57,393 bases of DNA from Actinomycetota bacterium (GTDB lineage Bacteria; Actinomycetota; Acidimicrobiia; Acidimicrobiales; Ilumatobacteraceae): NCBI GenBank assembly GCA_016213625.1, contig JACQZZ010000087.1, forward strand, positions 1 to 57,393. Reading direction: 5' to 3'. A model generated the notes under the pieces. That model ran no database searches, was not told where the DNA came from, and saw only the letters and a program-made list of their open reading frames with translations. This document shows, in pieces, positions 44,144-51,978 of this stretch. Every line of letters starts with the position of its first letter. Within the stretch, counting starts at the first letter, position 1. Both the position numbers and the translations under genes were made by a program.

Positions 44144-44803
44144 GTGAAAGACGTCATCGTCGGCATCGTCGCGATTCTGGTGGGTGCACTGTTCTGCTTC
44201 CGTGGCTGGTTGGCGATGCGTCTCGTCATCCCCATCTGGGGAGCCTTCGCCGGCTTCGTCTTGGGGGCGGGCGTCATCCAGGGATGGACGGGCGACGGCT
44301 TCCTCAGCACCACACTGTCGTGGGTGGTCGGCATCGTCGTCGGTCTGGTGTTCGGCGTGCTCGCGTACCTGTACTACGAGGTGTCGGTCATCGTGGCCAT
44401 GGCGTTCATCGGCTTCGCCATCGGCGTGGGCGTCATGAGCGCCATCGGTGTCACGTGGTCCTGGGTGCTGGTCATCGTCGGCATCGCGGTGGGGCTCGTG
44501 CTGGCATGGTTCTCCATCATCAGCGACCTTCCCACCGGACTCCTCATGGCCCTCACGGCGCTCGGTGGCGCGAGCGCGATCACCGGCGGCGTGATGCTCC
44601 TCGTGAACCGGGTGAACGTCGACGACTTCGCCAACGGCACCACCACCAAGGATCTGCTGAAGGACAACCCGTGGTGGTACGTGCTGTACATCGGTCTCGT
44701 CATCGCCGGTGTCGGTGCCCAGATCGTGTTCCGCGAGAAGATCGAGCGCTCCCTGCGCGACACGTGGACCGACCAGGGCGGCCGCCACATCCGCTCCGCC
44801 TGA
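44144..44803 (+). CDS. DUF4203/TMEM198-like membrane protein
   Basis: 219 residues and about seven helices, with repeated glycine-rich segments (IPIWGAFAGFVLGAGVI, MAFIGFAIGVGVMSAIG, LMALTALGGASAITGGVMLLV) typical of the TM7S3/TMEM198 domain. GTG start with AAGGGGG seven bases upstream. The C-terminal tail is basic and cytosolic-looking (FREKIERSLRDTWTDQGG). No known function in bacteria. Confidence 0.8.
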   Translation: MKDVIVGIVAILVGALFCFRGWLAMRLVIPIWGAFAGFVLGAGVIQGWTGDGFLSTTLSWVVGIVVGLVFGVLAYLYYEVSVIVAMAFIGFAIGVGVMSAIGVTWSWVLVIVGIAVGLVLAWFSIISDLPTGLLMALTALGGASAITGGVMLLVNRVNVDDFANGTTTKDLLKDNPWWYVLYIGLVIAGVGAQIVFREKIERSLRDTWTDQGGRHIRSA

Positions 44804-44819
44804 CCGACGACCACCGCTG

Positions 44820-45404
44820 ATGCCCGTCGACGAGACCACCCTGGAGCGACGCGCGCTCACACGGTCCATCGCGGTCACGGCCGTTCTCGGTGCCATCGGC
44901 ATCGTGTGGGGCATCACGTCGGGGTCGCAGATGATCCTGCGTGCGGAGTCCACCGGCTGGCGGGTGGCCGCGTTCCGGGGCCTCGGCATGACCATCGGGT
45001 TCGTCGTGCTGTGGGTGCTCGTCGACTCCTCGTGGGACCAGGCCGCCCCGTACGTCGACCCGGTGATGGTGATCATCACGTGCGTGGTGTTCCTGCCGGC
45101 GCCGGTGGCGATGGTGCGATCCACGGTGGTGGAACTGTTGGAAGGTGCCCCGCCCGCCGAGGTGCAGCAACCCGTGCTCACGATCGTGCGTGAGGTGTTC
45201 GCCGAGTTCGAGATCGAAGAACCCGTCGTGCGAATGACGAAGGTGGGTCCGAAGTTGTACGTGGAGATCGATGCCGAGGTTCGGCCCGATGCCACCGTGG
45301 CCGACGAACACCGTGTGCGGTCCGAGGTGCGTCGACGACTCCAGTCGCTGCCGCTCGACGTGTGGCTCAACTTCGAACTCGTGCCACCGGGTGGTCAGGC
45401 CTGA
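44820..45404 (+). CDS. CDF-family cation efflux-like protein with the metal-binding core deleted
   Basis: 194 residues; full CDF proteins have about 300. The start (LERRALTRSIAVTAVLGAIGIVWGITSGSQMIL) is TM1 of a CDF transporter. Then RAESTGWRV follows at once and the protein goes on as the later CDF half: YVDPVMVIITCVVFLPAPVAMVRSTVVELLEGAP, a cytosolic domain VRMTKVGPKLYVEIDAEV and PLDVWLNFEL. About 110 residues with the HxxxD/DxxxD metal sites of TM2 and TM5 appear to be missing in frame. ATG chosen 16 bases after the preceding gene. Transport activity is doubtful. Confidence 0.75.
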   Translation: MPVDETTLERRALTRSIAVTAVLGAIGIVWGITSGSQMILRAESTGWRVAAFRGLGMTIGFVVLWVLVDSSWDQAAPYVDPVMVIITCVVFLPAPVAMVRSTVVELLEGAPPAEVQQPVLTIVREVFAEFEIEEPVVRMTKVGPKLYVEIDAEVRPDATVADEHRVRSEVRRRLQSLPLDVWLNFELVPPGGQA

Positions 45405-45437
45405 CCCGCAGTGCCCGACGTGCCATGCTCGGTGCGC

Positions 45438-45476
45438 TGAACCTCACCTCTGAACCTCACCTCTGAACCTCACCAC
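45438..45476 (+). repeat. three tandem copies of a 13-bp repeat
   Basis: TGAACCTCACCTC twice and TGAACCTCACCAC once, in perfect tandem, ending 12 bases before the ATG of the acrylyl-CoA reductase-like gene. It may arise by slippage or be a multi-copy operator in the leader. Confidence 0.8.
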
Positions 45477-45488
45477 TGGAGATCCCCC

Positions 45489-46484
45489 ATGACCGAAGTC
45501 CGTGCGCTGCTCGCAGGCCGATTCGATGGCAATTGGGAACGCCGTGTCGCATCGCTGCCGCTCGACGAGTTGGGCGCGGGAGAGGTGCTCGTCCGGGTGC
45601 AGTACTCGGGGATCAACTTCAAGGACGGCCTCGCCAGCACCGAGACGGGCCGTGTCGCTCGGCTCGATCCCATCGTGCCCGGCATCGACCTCGCCGGCGT
45701 GGTGGAGGCGTCCGACGACCCCACCATCGCGGTCGGCAGCAGCATCATCGCCCACGGCTACGACCTCGGCGTCGCGCACCACGGCGGGTACGCCAGCCAC
45801 GCTCGGGTGCCTGCCGCATGGGTCGTCCCGATGCCTGCCGGGCTCGACGCTCGCACAGCCATGCTCATCGGCACCGCTGGGTACACCGCCGCGCTCTCGG
45901 TCGCCGCGCTCGAGCAGCACGGGCTGGTACCGGGCAGCGGACCCGTCCTCGTCACTGGCGCATCGGGCGGCGTGGGTTCCGTCGCCGTCGGCATGTTGGC
46001 CGCACGTGGCCACCACGTGGTGGCCAGTACGGGCAAGCTCGCCGAGGCCGACTGGCTGCGGTCCATCGGCGCCGCTGAGGTCATCGATCGCGCCGAGCTC
46101 ACACCCGAGTCGCCACGCCCCCTCGACAAGGAACGTTGGGCCGGCGCCGTCGACTGCGTCGGTGGCGCCACGCTCGCGCATGTCCTGCGCACCTTGAAGT
46201 ACGACGCGTCGGTCGCGGCGAGCGGCCTCACCGGCGGCACCGACCTGCCCACGACGGTGCTCCCGTTCATTCTGCGCGGCACCAATCTGTTGGGCATCGA
46301 CAGCGTGCAGAACCCCATCGCCGCCCGCCGAGCGTTGTGGCAACGGATCGGCGACGAGCTGAAGCCCACCTGGCTGGACTCCATCGACTGCGAGACCGTC
46401 GGACTCGACGACCTCGCGCCGCAACTCGACCGGATCCTGGCGGGCGCGATGCGCGGCCGCGTGCTGGTCGACCCCACACGCTGA
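45489..46484 (+). CDS. MDR-family acrylyl-CoA reductase-like oxidoreductase (AcuI/YhdH)
   Basis: 331 residues. Lacks zinc ligands and has the AcuI opening QYSGINFKDGLASTETGRVAR, the entry loop GIDLAGVV, and cofactor site VLVTGASGGVGSVAVGML with a following basic loop (VVASTGKLAE), suggesting NADPH. Members reduce acrylyl-CoA in propionate, DMSP or 3-hydroxypropionate metabolism. Twelve bases before the FAD oxidoreductase gene, so both are probably one transcript. Confidence 0.9.
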   Translation: MTEVRALLAGRFDGNWERRVASLPLDELGAGEVLVRVQYSGINFKDGLASTETGRVARLDPIVPGIDLAGVVEASDDPTIAVGSSIIAHGYDLGVAHHGGYASHARVPAAWVVPMPAGLDARTAMLIGTAGYTAALSVAALEQHGLVPGSGPVLVTGASGGVGSVAVGMLAARGHHVVASTGKLAEADWLRSIGAAEVIDRAELTPESPRPLDKERWAGAVDCVGGATLAHVLRTLKYDASVAASGLTGGTDLPTTVLPFILRGTNLLGIDSVQNPIAARRALWQRIGDELKPTWLDSIDCETVGLDDLAPQLDRILAGAMRGRVLVDPTR

Positions 46485-46496
46485 CGCCCCGCTGCC

Positions 46497-47879
46497 ATGA
46501 ACACCCACCGCCGCCTCGCCGCCATCGTCGAACCCGCGCGCACGATCGACGTCGTCCACGAGACCGACGTCCTGGTCGTCGGCTCAGGGCCCGCGGGACT
46601 CGCCGCGGCACTCGCGGCAGCGAGGGCTGGAGTGCACGTCACCCTGGTCGAGCGGTTCGGCTGCTTCGGCGGCAACATCACCACCGTCGGGGTGGAAGGC
46701 ATGGCGTGGTATCGCCATCAGCACACCGTGGAGGCGAACGGCATCGGCCGCGAGTTCGAGACGCGTGCGGCCGCGATGGGCGCGGCGGTGCCGGAGAGCC
46801 AGTCGAAGTCGTACGAGCTCGACGCCGAGGGCTTCAAGGTCGTGGCCGACACGTTGGTGCAGGAAGCCGGCGTGCACCCCATGCTCCATCGCGCCTTCGC
46901 CGCACCGATCATGGATGGCGACCGGGTCGTCGGCGTCATCACCGAGTCGAAGGCCGGACGCGAGGCGCTCCTGGCGCAGCGGGTCATCGACTGCACCGGC
47001 GACGCCGACGTGGCGCATCGAGCCGGGGCACCCACTCACCTGGCGCCGCGAGAGCTACTGATGGCCGCCAGCGTGATGTTCCACATCGCCGGGGTCGACA
47101 AGCGACGATTCGTCGAAGGTGTGGCCGCCGACCCGCAGACGTACCGCGACTGGGGCGGCAACGGCGAGTGGAACATCGAGACCTCCGGCAAGGAGGACGA
47201 CATGTTCTCCCCGTTCCTGCACAAGCCGTTCAAGGCGGCACTCGACGCGGGACTCATTCCCGCCGACCTCACCACGATGGCCGGCACATGGGGTGCCATC
47301 CACGACTCGGGTGAGCTCACCTACATGAACCTCGTCCATCTGGCCGGCATCGACGGCACCGACCCCGACGACCTCACTCGCGGCGAGATCGAAGGCCGTC
47401 GTCAGGCGATGCACGCGCTGGCCGCGCTGCGGGCGTTCACTCCCGGTTGTGAGAACGCGCGACTGCGGAACTTCGGGATGACACTCGGCGTGCGCGACAC
47501 GCGCAAGATCGACGCCGTCTACAACATGACCGAGCACGACGTGCGCGAGCAGGGCAGGTTCGACGACACCATCGGCATCTACCCGGAGTTCATCGACGGC
47601 TACGGCATCCTCGTGCTGCCCACCACCGGCCGCTACATGCAACTCCCCTACCGCAACGTGTTGCCCAAGGGCGTTCGCAACCTGCTGGTGGCCGGCAGGT
47701 CGTCCGGCGGTGATCGAGTGTCGCACGCCGCCACGCGCAACATGGCGTGCTGTGCGGTGCTCGGCCAGGGCGCGGGCATCGCCGCGGCCCAGTCGCTGCA
47801 CGACTCGTGCGAGCTCACCGAGGTGCGCATCGACCGAGTGCAAGCCGAACTGCAACGCCAAGGCGTCCGCATCCACTGA
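46497..47879 (+). CDS. FAD-dependent oxidoreductase (FAD_oxidored type)
   Basis: 460 residues. N-terminal Rossmann ADP-binding motif VLVVGSGPAGLAAALAAARAG, VTLVERFGCFGGN, then DCTGDADVAHRAG (the second FAD-contact motif), and a C-terminal GDRVSHAATRNMACCAVLGQGAGIAAA. This is the layout of the fumarate-reductase-like FAD_oxidored family with an unknown substrate. The perfect palindrome begins five bases after its stop. Confidence 0.85.
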   Translation: MNTHRRLAAIVEPARTIDVVHETDVLVVGSGPAGLAAALAAARAGVHVTLVERFGCFGGNITTVGVEGMAWYRHQHTVEANGIGREFETRAAAMGAAVPESQSKSYELDAEGFKVVADTLVQEAGVHPMLHRAFAAPIMDGDRVVGVITESKAGREALLAQRVIDCTGDADVAHRAGAPTHLAPRELLMAASVMFHIAGVDKRRFVEGVAADPQTYRDWGGNGEWNIETSGKEDDMFSPFLHKPFKAALDAGLIPADLTTMAGTWGAIHDSGELTYMNLVHLAGIDGTDPDDLTRGEIEGRRQAMHALAALRAFTPGCENARLRNFGMTLGVRDTRKIDAVYNMTEHDVREQGRFDDTIGIYPEFIDGYGILVLPTTGRYMQLPYRNVLPKGVRNLLVAGRSSGGDRVSHAATRNMACCAVLGQGAGIAAAQSLHDSCELTEVRIDRVQAELQRQGVRIH

Positions 47880-47884
47880 CGCCC

Positions 47885-47932
47885 ATCTGGGTGTTTCCAT
47901 GCCACCCCGGGGTGGCATGGAAACACCCAGAT
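47885..47932. repeat. perfect 48-bp palindrome (dispersed element)
   Basis: Bases 47885-47908 and 47909-47932 are exact reverse complements (24 bp each; left arm begins ATCTGGGTGTTTCCATGCC), with no loop. It lies in the 245-base gap between the FAD oxidoreductase and the glycosyltransferase gene. A 46-base relative at 24225-24270 has 40 of 46 identical positions. It could form a long hairpin in RNA or a cruciform in DNA, and could also terminate transcription. The rest of the gap holds no gene that I can support. Confidence 0.9.
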
Positions 47933-48124
47933 CGCGACGGCAAGCACCGTGATCCGTGGTTCGCCGTGCCGTACACACGGGTGCCCTGACCTGCGCCCTT
48001 CCCCGATTCCGGGGTTTCGCGGGTAGGGTCAGGGTACGCCTCTCGGCTGGACGCCCAGTTCGCGGAACATCGCTGTTCCCAACGGGCCCGACGCCTCTCC
48101 GAGCTCTACGGACAGGACGCCGAT

Positions 48125-49273
48125 ATGCACGTCGCCTCACCGGTGCTCACCTCTTCCCGCATCGGCCTGGTCAGCACCTACCCACCCACGCTCTGCGGTC
48201 TCGCCACGTTCGCCAGCGCGCTCGGTCGGGCGCTCGCGGCGCAGGGTCATCAGGTGGAAGTGGTTCGCCTCCGCGGTGACCACGGCGGGAACCCCGGCGA
48301 TCCTCCGGTGGTGGCGTCCATCCACGAAGCCGACCCCGCCTCGCTCGCCGCCGCAGCCGATCAGCTCTCGCAGTGCGACACGGTGATCGTGCAGCACGAG
48401 TACGGCATCTACGGCGGCGCTGACGGCGCCGAGGTGATCGATCTGCTCGACGCCATCACGGCGCCGACGATCGTGGTCCTGCACACGGTGCCCCTGCACC
48501 CCACCCCGCATCAACACCAGCTCCTCGGCGACATCGCCGACCGAGCGGATCGCCTCGTGGTCATGAGCACCACCGCCCATGACCGGCTGTGCGAGCTGTA
48601 CCGGGTGGACCCCCGCGACGTCGATGTCATTCCCCATGGGGCCGCCACGCCCCGAGGCGGCCCGCCGATGGAAGTGGCGCCGCAGCTGCTCACGTGGGGC
48701 CTCCTCGGGCCAGGAAAGGGACTCGAGCACGCAATCGGCGCGGTCGCCGTGCTCGCTCGCGAACGGGTCCGTCCCCGCTACACCATTTCAGGGGTCACCC
48801 ACCCGAACGTGTTCGCCCGCGAAGGCAACCGCTACCACAACACCCTCGTACGGCAGGTGGCTGCGGGCGGCGTCGGGTCCACCGTGCACTTCGACGACCG
48901 ATACCGCACCACCGAACAACTGACCGAATACATCGCCACGGCGCATGCCGTGATCCTCCCCTACGACTCGCAGGACCAGGTGACCTCCGGCGTCCTGGTC
49001 GACGCGCTCGCCGCCGGCCGACCGGTCATCGCCACGGCCTTCCCCCACGCGTTGGAGCTGCTCAGCAGCGGGGCCGGGCTCGTGGTGCCGCATCGGAACC
49101 CGATCGCCCTCGCCACGGCGATGCGCTCCGTGGTGCTCGACCGCGACCTCGCCGCGTCGATGGCGGCGGAGGCCCGGCGCATCGCCCCGTCACTGAGTTG
49201 GCCGGCAGTTGCGGCCTCCTACGCCGAGCTGGGCAGAACGCTGCACGCTCGTACCGGGGCGGCACGCGCATGA
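48125..49273 (+). CDS. GT4-family glycosyltransferase
   Basis: 382 residues, GT-B fold. N-terminal GLVSTYPPTLCGLATFASALGRALAAQGH and an HEYGIYGG loop; C-terminal donor domain TWGLLGPGKGLEHAIGAVAVL and PYDSQDQVTSGVLVDALAAGRPVIAT, where the usual first Glu of the EX7E motif is Gln. It probably moves a nucleotide-activated sugar onto a glycan. AGGA lies eight bases before the ATG. Its stop overlaps the next start (ATGA), the first of a chain of coupled glycan genes. Confidence 0.88.
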   Translation: MHVASPVLTSSRIGLVSTYPPTLCGLATFASALGRALAAQGHQVEVVRLRGDHGGNPGDPPVVASIHEADPASLAAAADQLSQCDTVIVQHEYGIYGGADGAEVIDLLDAITAPTIVVLHTVPLHPTPHQHQLLGDIADRADRLVVMSTTAHDRLCELYRVDPRDVDVIPHGAATPRGGPPMEVAPQLLTWGLLGPGKGLEHAIGAVAVLARERVRPRYTISGVTHPNVFAREGNRYHNTLVRQVAAGGVGSTVHFDDRYRTTEQLTEYIATAHAVILPYDSQDQVTSGVLVDALAAGRPVIATAFPHALELLSSGAGLVVPHRNPIALATAMRSVVLDRDLAASMAAEARRIAPSLSWPAVAASYAELGRTLHARTGAARA

Positions 49274-50280
49274 GCGACGTCATCTCCGCGGCATTCGCCC
49301 ACCTCGAGCACATGAGCGACGAGCGTGGTCTCTTCGAGCACGCCGACATGACCGAGCCCCGCGTCGAGGGCGGCTACTGCACCGACGACAACGCGCGCCT
49401 GCTGGTCGTCACCTCCCGCGAGGTCGACATCGGACGCGCCGGCAGCCTGTCGCGCCTCGCGCTGCGGTTCACCCGCGACGCGCAGGACGAGCACGGCAAG
49501 ATCCACAATCGCATGGGCCTGTCCGGGGAGTGGGAGGACGACGCCACCACCGAAGACTGTTGGGGGCGAGCGATGTGGGGCTTCGGCGTCTGCGCGGCAC
49601 GCCACACCAACCCGGCGATGCGCCGGTGGGCGCACCGCGCGCTCACCAACGGCCTCCGCCAGCGTTCCTCGTGGTCGCGGGCGACGGCCTTCGCCACCAT
49701 CGGCGTGGCGGAGGTGGCCGCGGTGGACGGCTGCACCGGTGCCGTTCGCTCGTTCCTGGTCGACAGCGTGGTGAAGGTGGGCCAGGTTCCCAGCGGCGAC
49801 TGGAGCTGGCCCGAGCCGATGCTGCGCTACGCGAACGCATCGGTCGCCGAGGCGCTGATCGCTGCCGGCTCGGCCATCCGCAGTCAGTCCGACGTGGACC
49901 GAGGTCTGCGAATGCTCGACTGGTTGCTCCAGCTCGAACTCGCGCCCGGTCACCTGTCGGTGGTCGGCAGCAACGGCCGCACCCGCGACGAGCGCGGGCC
50001 GCAGTTCGACCAACAGCCCATCGAGGTCGCGGCCATGGCCGACGCCTGCTGGCGAGCGCGCGAGGTGACCGGTGACCCGGAGTGGACGCGCGGCATCACG
50101 GCGGCGGCCGACTGGTTCGCAGGCGCCAACGACCTGGGGCTGAGGATGTACGACGAGGAGTCGGGCGGTTCGTACGACGGACTGCACGCCGACAGGGTGA
50201 ACCTGAACCAGGGGGCGGAGTCCACCCTCGCGTTGGTCTCTGTGTTCCAGCGCGCCACGCGCTACGCGGCAGTGTCATGA
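49270..50280 (+). CDS. alpha/alpha-barrel glycosidase-like protein
   Basis: 336 residues, helix-rich. GGYCTDDNARLLVV, DDATTEDCWGRAMWG, SRATAFATIGVAEVAA, GDWSWPEPMLRYANA and a final GAESTLALVSVF are typical of (alpha/alpha)6 barrel glycosidases seen next to GT4 and GH130 genes. Candidate acidic catalytic residues lie in the TDDN and TTED loops. Carbohydrate class and anomer unknown. Overlaps both neighbours by four bases. Confidence 0.75.
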   Translation: MSDVISAAFAHLEHMSDERGLFEHADMTEPRVEGGYCTDDNARLLVVTSREVDIGRAGSLSRLALRFTRDAQDEHGKIHNRMGLSGEWEDDATTEDCWGRAMWGFGVCAARHTNPAMRRWAHRALTNGLRQRSSWSRATAFATIGVAEVAAVDGCTGAVRSFLVDSVVKVGQVPSGDWSWPEPMLRYANASVAEALIAAGSAIRSQSDVDRGLRMLDWLLQLELAPGHLSVVGSNGRTRDERGPQFDQQPIEVAAMADACWRAREVTGDPEWTRGITAAADWFAGANDLGLRMYDEESGGSYDGLHADRVNLNQGAESTLALVSVFQRATRYAAVS

Positions 50281-51740
50281 CCGTCGCACTCTCCGACACG
50301 GGCATCCTGCTGCGTGCCGACACCAACCGAGTCCTCGCCCGATTCTTCGTGCCGGGGCGCGAGGATCTCGCGCCCGGCGCGTCACGAGCTGGCGGCGTCG
50401 TCGAGCGAGTGCTGGCCCTCGGCGAGGACCAGGTCGAGCGGGCGCTCGAGCTCGTGTTGCAGAAGGCGGGGCCGCACCACCGCTGTCTCGGCGAAGTGCT
50501 GCGTGCACACGCATCGAACGTCATCTCACGTGTCGACCCTGCGGTGGAGCTCACCGACGCTCGTCTGCTGCTGCTCGGCGCGACCTTCACCCGCGAGGAC
50601 TCGTTGGAGGGCGCTGCGCTGTGCAACCCGTCGATCGTGCCCCATCCCGATCAGCCCCACGAGGGCGCGACCGACTTCGTGCTCAGCGTTCGGGGCATCG
50701 GTGAGGGCCACCGGTCGTCCATCGGGTTCCGCACCGGCACCGTTCGCGACGACGGCAGCGTCACGCTCCACGCACCCGGCCCGTACCCCGAGACCGCCGT
50801 GGAACACGCCGGCGTGCATCGACGCTCGGTGTTCCTCGCCCAGTTCACGGAGCGGGAGAACGAGCCGGAGAACATCGAGTTCATCCTCGAAGGTCTCGAC
50901 GACATGTTCGACGACGAACAGTTGGAGGATCGCATCTCGCTGCTGAAGGCCGACGATGTGAGCCGCAGCAACACGTTGGCAACGGTGCGCGACGTCCGCT
51001 CGCTGGCTTCCTCCGGGTACCGAGCGGAGTTCTCGGCCGACTCCGAGCTGAGCGAGCGTGTGCTCTGGCCGCACTCGCCGGCGGAGTCGCACGGCCTCGA
51101 GGATGCCCGCTTCGTCCGCTTCGTCGAGGACAACGGCAAGGTCACCTACTACGCCACCTACACGGCGTTCGACGGCCTCCACATCCAGCAACACATGTTG
51201 GACACCAAGGACTTCCGTACCTTCCGATCCGCCCCCATGACCGGTGCCGCAGCAGTGGGCAAGGGGTTGGCGATGTTCCCTCGTCGCGTGCACGGCAGGT
51301 TCTTCGCGCTCACGCGGTCCGACCGCGAGAGCAACGAGGTCGCCAGCAGTGACGATCCGCGCCACTGGCCGGATTCGCAGTCCGTCCAGATCCCGGAGCG
51401 ATCGTGGGAGATGGTGCAACTGGGCAACTGCGGCTCCCCCATCGAGACCGACCTCGGTTGGTTGGTGCTCACCCACGGCGTGGGGCCGATGCGGACCTAC
51501 TCCCTCGGGGCGATCCTGCTCGACCTCGACGACCCCACTCGCATGATCGCACGAACTGACGAGCCGATCCTGTCCCCCGAGGGTGACCGTACCGGCGGCT
51601 ACGTCCCCAACGTGGTGTACACGTGCGGGTCGATGGCCCACGGCGACACGCTGGTGCTGCCGTACGGCATCGGCGATCAGGCGATCGCCGTCGCCACCCT
51701 CTCGATCAGTGAACTCCTGAGGGCGATGCGACGTGTCTGA
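50277..51740 (+). CDS. GH130-family mannoside phosphorylase/glycosidase-like protein
   Basis: 487 residues. Five-bladed propeller typical of GH130: ALCNPSIVPHPD, SHGLEDARFVRFVED, TYYATYTAFDG, GNCGSPIETDLGWLVLTHGVG, VPNVVYTCGSMAHGDTLVLPYG. GH130 enzymes phosphorolyse or hydrolyse beta-mannosides. The long N-terminal extension (about residues 1-110) is of the kind seen in bacterial GT/GH130 operons. The partner genes upstream suggest production and turnover of one oligosaccharide, perhaps a mannan-like glycan (inference). Confidence 0.85.
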   Translation: MTVALSDTGILLRADTNRVLARFFVPGREDLAPGASRAGGVVERVLALGEDQVERALELVLQKAGPHHRCLGEVLRAHASNVISRVDPAVELTDARLLLLGATFTREDSLEGAALCNPSIVPHPDQPHEGATDFVLSVRGIGEGHRSSIGFRTGTVRDDGSVTLHAPGPYPETAVEHAGVHRRSVFLAQFTERENEPENIEFILEGLDDMFDDEQLEDRISLLKADDVSRSNTLATVRDVRSLASSGYRAEFSADSELSERVLWPHSPAESHGLEDARFVRFVEDNGKVTYYATYTAFDGLHIQQHMLDTKDFRTFRSAPMTGAAAVGKGLAMFPRRVHGRFFALTRSDRESNEVASSDDPRHWPDSQSVQIPERSWEMVQLGNCGSPIETDLGWLVLTHGVGPMRTYSLGAILLDLDDPTRMIARTDEPILSPEGDRTGGYVPNVVYTCGSMAHGDTLVLPYGIGDQAIAVATLSISELLRAMRRV

Positions 51741-51888
51741 ACAGCCAGATCCCCACGTGGCGCCCACCCGACGGTGCTGGCGCTGCCTGCAACAGTTCCC
51801 GCTCGACCCCACGTTGCCCGGCGGACACCCCACCGAGTGGTGGGTGTGCGAGACCTGCCATGCGGCGCTCCTCCCCGACCGACCGTGA
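51733..51888 (+). CDS. 51-residue zinc-ribbon-like protein
   Basis: A small protein from GTG whose first eight bases overlap the GH130 stop. Two Cys-x2-Cys pairs, CWRC near residue 15 and CETC near residue 42, with PLDPTLPGGHPTEWW between them: a four-Cys zinc ribbon or knuckle. Codons run cleanly to the stop. Not a known domain family to me. The position says it is made together with the glycan enzymes. It could stabilise or regulate one of them, or bind RNA or DNA. Confidence 0.6.
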   Translation: MSEQPDPHVAPTRRCWRCLQQFPLDPTLPGGHPTEWWVCETCHAALLPDRP

Positions 51889-51921
51889 CCGGGTGAACAT
51901 CTGATCATCTGAACGGCTGGT

Positions 51922-51939
51922 CGAACGGCGTGCCGTTCG
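51922..51939. promoter_or_regulatory. inverted repeat before the hydrogenase operon
   Basis: CGAACGGC-GT-GCCGTTCG, a perfect 8-bp inverted repeat with a 2-base centre, lies about 40 bases before the first hydrogenase gene, in the only break (90 bases) between the glycan operon and the hydrogenase operon. Just before it is the repetitive CATCTGATCATCTGAAC. It may be an operator or a small terminator. It is not a classical FNR or CRP site. Confidence 0.5.
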
Positions 51940-51978
51940 TCCCTTTCGGCCACGACGGAATCGGTTCACACTGGGGCC

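Noticed and set aside
47933..48124. Riboswitch or small RNA before the GT4 gene
   Set aside because: GC-rich leader of about 190 bases without a known aptamer pattern that I can recognise. A covariance-model search would be needed, and I see no clear structure besides the palindrome.
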